From positions 1-9,961 of the forward strand of contig NZ_JBQHVU010000032.1 of assembly GCF_052064335.1 (NCBI RefSeq): DNA of 9,961 bases, in the 5' to 3' direction. Source of the DNA: Weimeria sp002480925 (GTDB lineage Bacteria; Bacillota; Clostridia; Lachnospirales; Lachnospiraceae). The position numbers were made by a program, and so were the translations under genes. The notes beneath the pieces are model-generated. The model was not told where the DNA came from. It saw nothing but the letters and a program-made list of their open reading frames with translations, and ran no database searches. Positions 5,772 to 9,961 of the stretch are shown here, one piece after another; within the stretch, counting starts at the first letter, position 1; each line of letters starts with the position of its first letter.

Positions 5772-6596
5772 ATGAAGTTCATTTCATGGAATATAGATTC
5801 GCTAAATGCGGCTCTGACATCGGATTCAGATAGAGCTGCGCTTTCAAGGCAGGTGCTTTCTACGATCGCTGGAGAGGATCCTGATGTCATTGCCATCCAG
5901 GAGACCAAGCTTTCGGCCGCTGGTCCGAATAAGAAGCAGGATGCAGCTCTGAAGGGATTTTTCCCGGGATATCAGGTGGAATGGGTCTCTTCACAGCCGC
6001 CGGCCAGGAAGGGCTATGCCGGGACCATGGTACTTTTCAGGGAAGGCATGGAGGCAAAGACCACGGCTCCAAGGATCGGAGCACCGGATACAATGGACTA
6101 TGAAGGCAGGATCCTGACAGTTGATTTCGGTGATTATTATTTTGTGAATGTATATACTCCAAATGCAGGAAGCGAGCTGAAGCGACTTGCAGACAGACAG
6201 ATCTGGGATAAGCTCTATGCTGATTATCTGGCTTCTCTGGATAGTAAGAAGCCTGTGATAGCCTGTGGCGATTTCAACTGCGCGTATGAGGAGATAGATC
6301 TGGCTCATCCGGAGAATAACCATTTTTCTGCAGGCTTTACTGACGAGGAGAGGGAGGGCTTTAGCAATCTTTTGAGCAGAGGCTTTGTTGATACATTCCG
6401 TTTGCTTCATGGAGACCTGCCGTCGGTTTATTCCTGGTGGGCTCAGCGTATCAGGACCTCTAAGATCAATAATTCAGGCTGGAGGATCGATTATTTCCTT
6501 GTGAGCGATCGTATAAAGGAGCGGGTAACACGGTCCGAAATGCTTGATTCCGGTCCGAGGCAGGATCATACACCGCTGGTCCTGGAAATAAGATGA
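5772..6596 (+). CDS. xth: Exodeoxyribonuclease III (AP endonuclease, XthA/ExoA family)
   Basis: This 274-residue magnesium-dependent DNA repair enzyme should cut at abasic sites and remove 3' blocking groups in base excision repair. The whole catalytic set of the EEP fold is visible: N7 in ISWNIDS, E44 in IQETK, Y128 in VNVYTPN, D167 and N169 in GDFN, WRIDYF with D240, and D265-H266 in RQDHTP. SWW (221-223) supplies the aromatic abasic-site pocket. It is slightly longer than the typical 250-265 residues because of a longer N-terminal insert (residues 13-35). AGGAG at 5762-5766 fixes the start, and a strong promoter precedes it, so it can be expressed independently of the DUF1294 gene. Its stop codon is embedded in the hairpin at 6591-6623. 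Confidence 0.94.
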   Translation: MKFISWNIDSLNAALTSDSDRAALSRQVLSTIAGEDPDVIAIQETKLSAAGPNKKQDAALKGFFPGYQVEWVSSQPPARKGYAGTMVLFREGMEAKTTAPRIGAPDTMDYEGRILTVDFGDYYFVNVYTPNAGSELKRLADRQIWDKLYADYLASLDSKKPVIACGDFNCAYEEIDLAHPENNHFSAGFTDEEREGFSNLLSRGFVDTFRLLHGDLPSVYSWWAQRIRTSKINNSGWRIDYFLVSDRIKERVTRSEMLDSGPRQDHTPLVLEIR

Positions 6597-6623
6597 AAAC
6601 GGGGACAGGTCCATTTTTCATCT
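6591..6623 (+). terminator. Hairpin with GGGGAC repeat motif overlapping the exonuclease stop; likely terminator/REP-like element
   Basis: AGATGAAAA (6591-6599) and TTTTCATCT (6615-6623) form a perfect 9-bp stem that includes the TGA stop codon (6594-6596). Inside, GGAC (6603-6606) pairs with GTCC (6609-6612). The 3' arm is T-rich and is followed by TTT, so it could terminate transcription. The inner GGGGACAGGTCC resembles the GGGGACGGTTC near 8868 on the other strand, which suggests a dispersed repeat unit. Confidence 0.55.
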
Positions 6624-6780
6624 TTTGAGATCAAATTTCTTTGTTCAAAGCGCTATCCGCCTTGATCATAGGGCCGAAATAAAACATTACATTATCATTC
6701 AATGCACATAGACTATACCTGTATTATAGCAATTTTTCAAGATGATCCGCTTACGATGCCGCCAGAGCTTCACAAGGCAC

Positions 6781-6823
6781 ATACGGCAAATGACATAGCG
6801 GATTTGCCCGTCATTTGCTGTAT
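6781..6823. repeat. Inverted repeat with two mutually exclusive pairings
   Basis: ATACGGCAAATGAC (6781-6794) pairs with GTCATTTGCTGTAT (6810-6823) with a single mismatch. The same left arm also contains GGCAAAT (6785-6791), which pairs perfectly with ATTTGCC (6802-6808). A weaker outer match is ATCCGC (6745-6750) with GCGGAT (6829-6834). The rest of 6624-6943 holds no gene that I can recognise. The structure may be a repeat element or a leader for the AlbA_2 gene. Confidence 0.5.
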
Positions 6824-6863
6824 ATGACGCGGATGAAAATCTGCTTATATGATAACTAGGGAT

Positions 6864-6917
6864 AACAATACATTTTGAAAATGTATTGTTTTTGAAGTTA
6901 AAATGTAATAAAATGTA
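6864..6917. promoter_or_regulatory. 27-base palindrome plus AAAATGTA repeats, probable operator of the AlbA_2 gene
   Basis: AACAATACATTTT (6864-6876), one base, then AAAATGTATTGTT (6878-6890) is a perfect palindrome with 13-bp arms. The half-site AAAATGTA recurs as direct repeats at 6900-6907 and 6910-6917, spaced by one helical turn. The group lies 27-80 bases before the AlbA_2 start and overlaps its likely promoter, the arrangement expected of a repressor site. The palindrome is followed by a T run (6889-6893), so it could also act as a weak AT-rich terminator. Confidence 0.6.
6886..6914 (+). promoter_or_regulatory. Candidate promoter of the AlbA_2 gene
   Basis: TTGTTT (6886-6891), a 17-base spacer and TAAAAT (6909-6914) match sigma-A elements at 4 of 6 and 5 of 6 positions. 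The -35 lies in the right arm of the palindrome and the -10 within an AAAATGTA repeat, so a protein bound there would block polymerase. An alternative -10 is TATGAT (6848-6853), upstream of the palindrome, with a poor -35. Confidence 0.4.
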
Positions 6918-6943
6918 AAGGACTTCAAATCAGGAGGCTTGCC

Positions 6944-8383
6944 ATGCATATCAATGAGCTGATCGGGAATGCAAATATAGAAAACAGAGAAGTTGACTAT
7001 AAGCTGAAGTACGTGGCTGGCAGCGACGCTTTAAGCTGGCTTAAGACAGTAGGCGGGTATGCAAACTGTCACGGTGGGAGGCTGATTTTTGGCGTTCGGG
7101 ACAGTGATCACGAGGTAGTCGGCTTCGATGAACGCGAAGTGGATCAACAGAGAAATCTGATCGTGAATGCGGTGAATCAGGAAGTGTATCCTGTCCCGGG
7201 CATTGACTTTTCCTTTGTCCCTTATGAAACAAAAAGTGGCAGGAGGTATGTCCTGTGTATGGATGTCGCTGAGTCGAGATTTAAGCCGGTGACGGTAAAA
7301 CATAAGGGAGCAGCAGGCGTGTATATGCGGCGAGATGGTTTTTCAAATCCAGCCACATACGAAGAAATCTATGAGATGGCGGTACATAGCAGAGAAGCTG
7401 TTTACGATAGTGTATTTACAGACGAGGCGTATGTGCCGTCTGATTTTACACAATTATCCGATTTTTATCAGAGACATACCGGAAGGAACAAAGGGATTTC
7501 GCAGAAGGCTCTTATTTCTGATGGATTTCTGGATAGCGAGGGCTATCTTTCAAAGGGAGCGCTCCTGTTTTCAGACAGGAGCAATGACAGTAATGCAATT
7601 CAGCTGGCGATCTTCAATGGTACTACTCGTGGCAGCGATATAGTGAGCATCTCAAAAACGTCCGGTCCATTGACGAAGATGATTGATGAGATGGAGCTAT
7701 TTGTGAAGCAGCATATGAACCAGGCGGTAAAGAAGCTCAGCGATTCGCACAGGCTGATACCGGCCTATCCTGACAGAGCCTTATTTGAAGGTATCATCAA
7801 TTCAGTAGCACACAGGGACTATACCCTCCCGGGCAGTATTCAGGTGGATATGTTTCGCGACAGATTGGAGATATCATCCCCAGGCGCATTTTATAAGCAG
7901 GGAGATCTGCAAAAAACCTATGACCTTTCATCGATTATTTCACAGCGCCGCAACCAGGTGGTCTGTAATGTACTTGTGCGATGCATGGTAATGGAGGCTT
8001 CGGGAACAGGATTTGAGAGGATCGTCGAGGAATATCACAATGCTTCCGCTGCACACAGGCCTTATATTTTTTCAAAAAATAATCAGTTTACCCTTGTATT
8101 ACCGGACCTTACCTATGCGGCAGGTGTGGCAGATTCAGTCGGCCAAAGGCTTGTATTTGATGCTCCCACCAATGCAACGAAACATGATGATGCCGTGATC
8201 AGGTACTGCTATGGAGAAAAAAGGAGCGCAAAGGAGATCGCGGCCCATCTTGGAATTTCAGATTCCGCCTATCTTAGGACAAATGTGCTCGGACGGCTGG
8301 TAGAGCTGGGGTATCTGACAGAGGACCAGGGAAGACCGAAGAGGTTCACTACGTCCGATGACAAGGTGATGCTGAGGTTGTAG
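6944..8383 (+). CDS. AlbA_2 / HATPase_c_4 / winged-helix putative transcriptional regulator (Schlafen AlbA_2, RecG-like annotation family)
   Basis: This 479-residue cytosolic protein has three parts. Residues 1-135 form an AlbA_2 (Schlafen-type) domain with REVDYKLKY (15-23), GGYANCHGGRLIFGVRD (37-53) and GVYMRRDG (125-132). Residues about 275-390 carry the HATPase_c_4-like ATP-binding region: FEGIINSVAHRDYT (281-294, with E282 and N286), RLEISSPG (307-314) and EASGTGFERI (351-360). Residues 425-460 form a winged helix (SAKEIAAHLGISD, then RLVELGYLTE). Such proteins are often mislabelled as RecG helicases but have no helicase motifs; they are thought to be regulators, with ligand and targets unknown. 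AGGAGG at 6932-6937 fixes the start. The gene stands alone, its promoter overlaps a large palindrome, and a copy of the palindrome core follows its stop, which suggests autoregulation. Length is normal and no frame damage is seen. Confidence 0.85.
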   Translation: MHINELIGNANIENREVDYKLKYVAGSDALSWLKTVGGYANCHGGRLIFGVRDSDHEVVGFDEREVDQQRNLIVNAVNQEVYPVPGIDFSFVPYETKSGRRYVLCMDVAESRFKPVTVKHKGAAGVYMRRDGFSNPATYEEIYEMAVHSREAVYDSVFTDEAYVPSDFTQLSDFYQRHTGRNKGISQKALISDGFLDSEGYLSKGALLFSDRSNDSNAIQLAIFNGTTRGSDIVSISKTSGPLTKMIDEMELFVKQHMNQAVKKLSDSHRLIPAYPDRALFEGIINSVAHRDYTLPGSIQVDMFRDRLEISSPGAFYKQGDLQKTYDLSSIISQRRNQVVCNVLVRCMVMEASGTGFERIVEEYHNASAAHRPYIFSKNNQFTLVLPDLTYAAGVADSVGQRLVFDAPTNATKHDDAVIRYCYGEKRSAKEIAAHLGISDSAYLRTNVLGRLVELGYLTEDQGRPKRFTTSDDKVMLRL

Positions 8384-8391
8384 CAGGGTGT

Positions 8392-8405
8392 TACATTTTG
8401 AAAAT
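8392..8405. repeat. Second copy of TACATTTTGAAAAT after the AlbA_2 gene
   Basis: The 14-mer TACATTTTGAAAAT at 8392-8405 is identical to 6869-6882, the core of the palindrome upstream of the gene. It begins 8 bases after the stop codon ending at 8383. The two copies therefore flank the gene as direct repeats. Here the flanks of the palindrome are lost (GTT before, TGACC after), so it is only a partial site. Confidence 0.6.
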
Positions 8406-8443
8406 TGACCAGTTAATGAATTCGAAAAATTTATTCCGATCAT

Positions 8444-8499
8444 GGCATCTTTGAAGCTGCTAGTGCAGCAGTACTGCTGTTTCAGTATCGAAAGATGCC
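8444..8499. repeat. Compound palindrome (nested inverted repeats)
   Basis: GGCATCTTT (8444-8452) and AAAGATGCC (8491-8499) form a perfect outer stem. Nearly concentric inside is the perfect 14-base palindrome CAGCAGTACTGCTG (8466-8479). TTAATGAA occurs on both sides as a direct repeat (8413-8420, 8509-8516). No T tract follows, so it is a poor terminator. The shape recalls a REP- or MITE-like element; the family is not recognised. Confidence 0.55.
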
Positions 8500-8530
8500 T
8501 TAAATGAATTAATGAAACAGAAAAGCTTCA

Positions 8531-8675
8531 TATTACCAGATCAGCGTCCTTTATATAATCCACGAGCTTCGTCTCCGTCTGCCAGTGGACGGACGATGAT
8601 CCGCGCATGCGGATCAGACTCGCGAATGCCGGCACGGATGGCGTCTCCGGCTTCAAGGGATGAGAGACTCCCCCT
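8531..8675 (-). pseudogene. Glycerate kinase remnant with internal deletion
   Basis: Reading down the minus strand from 8675, the frame gives GSLSSLEAGDAIRAGIRE, then SDPHARIIVRPLADGDE. This matches the start of glycerate kinases (DSFKGSLSxxEAGDAIxxGI, VRPLADGGEGT). Within about 8565-8572 the match jumps, in another frame, to TKLVDYIKDADLVI (ending at 8531), which corresponds to the ADLVITGEGR region some 200 residues further on in intact enzymes. A stop precedes the frame at 8676-8678, and the true start and the catalytic remainder are missing. So most of the gene was removed by one internal deletion and the rest has decayed. The two matched motifs in the right order make the identity fairly secure, although no alignment was run. 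Confidence 0.7.
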
Positions 8676-8707
8676 TCAGAGAGCCAGTGGCAATTACAAC
8701 TTATAAA

Positions 8708-8729
8708 TTGTGCAAGTGCGCTTGCGCAA
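8708..8729. repeat. Short GC-rich inverted repeat
   Basis: TTGTGCAAG (8708-8716) pairs with CTTGCGCAA (8721-8729), with one mismatch and a four-base TGCG loop. It lies 32 bases beyond the glycerate kinase remnant. It may be an old terminator hairpin or a repeat arm, but no T run is attached on either strand. Confidence 0.4.
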
Positions 8730-8855
8730 ATAAACTGGAATTTGTTGCGATGACCTTTCCCTTGCGTTCATAGAGGCACTGGCTGTTCCAGGGCGCGAAG
8801 CCGGTGGTTGTACATTCGACCGCTTTCAAAAGCCTGCATTTGCATTTGACCAGAT

Positions 8856-8876
8856 GTACAGAGAACCGTCCCCTGT
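8856..8876 (-). repeat. GGGGACGGTTC-type dispersed repeat motif next to the dus stop
   Basis: Read on the minus strand, this holds ACAGGGGACGGTTCTCTGTA. It ends 2 bases from the dus stop codon (8878-8880). The GGGGAC core followed by GGTTC is similar to GGGGACAGGTCC at 6601-6612 inside the other hairpin. Motifs of this form recur in Clostridia genomes near IS200-like/REP-associated transposases, as far as I recall. The short ACAG...CTGT ends could form a small stem. Confidence 0.45.
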
Positions 8877-8877
8877 C

Positions 8878-9807
8878 TTACTGCAGAAACTGAACAGCCA
8901 GTCTGTACTCATCCAATGATCTGGCCTTCTTTATCTTTTTGAGCTCCCTGGCTCTGTCAGGAAAATCACAGGTCAAGAAGTTCCATAAGTCCTTCATTTT
9001 CTGAAGGCAGTTATCCGGTTCCTGCATGTCATTGAGGTATTCCGCAAGCAGACTGTCATGAAACGTGAAGAATCGCTGCGTCGCCTCTGAATCGGTATTA
9101 ATTCCGAAAATTCTTTCAGCCAGATCAGGATGGCATATCAGTCCACGGCCTATCATTATCTCATTAAGGTGAGGAAAGTCACGTATGATTTCCTGATAAT
9201 CTTCTACAGAGTTGATCTCGCCATTATATACGACAGGGTTGACTGAATTTTCTAATACCATTTGGAATGCATCCAGGTCGATTGGTCCGGTGTAATAGTC
9301 TTCACGAACCCGGGGATGTACAATAAGCCTCTTGATAGGATACCTGTTGAATATCCTGAGGAGTCCTGTCATTTCAGAAGCATGAGAAAATCCCAGCCTT
9401 GTTTTTACAGATATACTGATTTCATCAGATAGTTCTTCAAATATTTTTTCAAAAAATATATCCAGAGCGTCAGGATCTTCCAGAAACCCGGCGCCTTTAT
9501 GCTTGGTGACGACAGTAGCAGAAGGGCATCCGAGATTCAGATTGACCTCAGCATAACCCATTGCAGCGAGATTACGGGCGGCCCAGATGAAATCATCGGC
9601 ATTATTTGTCAGAAGCTGTGGAACAACAGTGATCCCCTGATTGTTGATAGGATCAATATCTTTTATCTCTCTGGTCTTCCATTTCCTGGTCTGACGTATC
9701 GCGAGAAACGGTGTGAAATATTCACTGACGCCGTCATAAAGTCTGTGATGTACATTACGAAATGTATATCCAGTAAGTCCCTCCATTGGAGCAAATAAAA
9801 TACGCAT
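8878..9807 (-). CDS. dus: tRNA-dihydrouridine synthase (Dus family)
   Basis: This FMN-dependent enzyme of 309 residues reduces uridines in the tRNA D-loop using NADPH. Numbered from the chosen start, FAPMEGLTG opens the TIM barrel, VNLNLGCPS (88-96) carries the catalytic C94, VKTRLG (134-139) the FMN-contacting K135, and LIVHPR (161-166) H164. VVYNGEI follows, and then MIGRGLICHPDL (218-229). The full set of active-site motifs is present, and the length is close to that of short bacterial Dus proteins. The frame extends to an ATG at 9825, but AAAGGA lies just before the ATG at 9807, which gives MRILFAPMEG, the typical opening, so 9807 is used. It lies 44 bases after another minus-strand gene and may be transcribed with it. 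Which uridine is modified cannot be told. Confidence 0.92.
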   Translation of the reverse strand: MRILFAPMEGLTGYTFRNVHHRLYDGVSEYFTPFLAIRQTRKWKTREIKDIDPINNQGITVVPQLLTNNADDFIWAARNLAAMGYAEVNLNLGCPSATVVTKHKGAGFLEDPDALDIFFEKIFEELSDEISISVKTRLGFSHASEMTGLLRIFNRYPIKRLIVHPRVREDYYTGPIDLDAFQMVLENSVNPVVYNGEINSVEDYQEIIRDFPHLNEIMIGRGLICHPDLAERIFGINTDSEATQRFFTFHDSLLAEYLNDMQEPDNCLQKMKDLWNFLTCDFPDRARELKKIKKARSLDEYRLAVQFLQ

Positions 9808-9851
9808 AATATTTCCTTTAGGCATTCATTGCGGTGCATCCTAATAATAAC

Positions 9852-9961
9852 CTAAATTCCCGGTGTCTCCACACTAGGCTTTGCGTATAACGGTGCAACA
9901 TCCATCGCTGTATACAGATCCTCCTGCTTTTTCAGGACTTCGCCCTGAATTGGTGTTTTTC
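9852..9961 (-). CDS. C-terminal end of an unidentified gene, cut by the window edge
   Basis: The minus frame ending in TAG at 9852-9854 is open to the window edge and reads KTPIQGEVLKKQEDLYTAMD, then VAPLYAKPSVETPGI. It looks coding (charged helix, then a proline-rich end), and the 44-base gap to dus is typical of genes in one transcript. Only 35 complete residues are visible, so no family can be named. It is upstream of dus on the same strand. Confidence 0.5.
   Translation of the reverse strand, partial: KTPIQGEVLKKQEDLYTAMDVAPLYAKPSVETPGI

Larger units (their letters stand above)
8701..8877 (-). other. Unidentified minus-strand open stretch, possible gene remnant
   Basis: One minus frame is open for 58 codons, from the TAA that ends dus to its own TAA at 8701-8703, and reads LLKAVECTTTGFAPWNSQC followed by LYERKGKVIATNSS. 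The composition (C, W, G and TTTGFAPWNS) looks like real protein rather than noise, but there is no start codon or ribosome binding site and I do not recognise the family. Its 5' part overlaps the GGGGAC repeat at 8856-8876. It could be a C-terminal scrap of a lost gene. The plus-strand reading gives nothing better. Confidence 0.3.

Noticed and set aside
6864..6893. 27-base palindrome read as a plain terminator
   Set aside because: The stem is almost all A-T, no gene ends just upstream, and half-sites repeat downstream over the promoter, which fits an operator better.
6944..8383. RecG helicase as the product of the AlbA_2 gene
   Set aside because: No helicase Walker A or DEAH motifs are present; the visible domains are AlbA_2, HATPase_c_4-like and a winged helix.
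8512..8706. 64-codon plus-strand open frame
   Set aside because: It is the shadow of the minus-strand glycerate kinase remnant; its arginine/serine-rich product has no family features.
9499..9798. 99-codon plus-strand open frame
   Set aside because: It lies wholly antisense to the well-supported dus gene.
1..9961. CRISPR array, tRNA or rRNA genes
   Set aside because: No regularly spaced repeats, no tRNA-like cloverleaf with CCA or GTTCRA box, and no rRNA-like blocks were seen on either strand.

Overview
The window looks like the chromosome of a low-to-moderate GC Gram-positive anaerobe, probably a Clostridia/Lachnospiraceae-type bacterium. This is an inference: starts carry strong AGGAGG-type ribosome binding sites, promoters look like sigma-A TTGAAA/TATAAT, and the proteins (DUF5131 tail, BTAD regulator tail, AlbA_2/HATPase protein, short Dus, TrmH and Maf) have the flavour of that group. 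Nothing here fixes the genus.

Left part (1-868): two gene wrecks abut head to head. On the minus strand is the C-terminal part of a DUF5131 (phage Gp37/Gp68-like, radical-SAM-related) gene that still has its terminator. On the plus strand is the C-terminal BTAD-like part of a transcriptional activator, broken by a stop codon. Then comes a compact five-gene plus-strand operon (869-4852): an RloA/AbiL-type AAA ATPase, an RloB TOPRIM-like protein, a nicotinamidase-like isochorismatase-fold hydrolase, a SpoU/TrmH RNA methyltransferase and a Maf nucleotide pyrophosphatase. The RloA-RloB pair is a known putative phage-defence (abortive infection) module. Here it is translationally coupled to metabolic and RNA-modification genes.

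Middle part (4853-6596): a decayed IS3-type transposase scrap and two inverted repeats, then a small DUF1294 membrane protein and an exodeoxyribonuclease III with its own good promoter. The stop codon of the exonuclease lies inside a hairpin carrying a GGGGAC repeat motif.

Right part (6597-9961): a 347-base structured, AT-rich region with a 27-base palindrome and AAAATGTA repeats leads into an AlbA_2/HATPase/winged-helix putative regulator. The core of the palindrome recurs just after that gene's stop codon. Behind it lies about 500 bases of debris: a compound palindrome, an internally deleted glycerate kinase remnant, an unidentified minus-strand reading frame and a second GGGGAC-type repeat. 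The window ends with a minus-strand tRNA-dihydrouridine synthase and the tail of another minus-strand gene cut by the window edge. The two GGGGAC repeats bracket the AlbA_2 region. No tRNA, rRNA, CRISPR array or intact mobile element was found.
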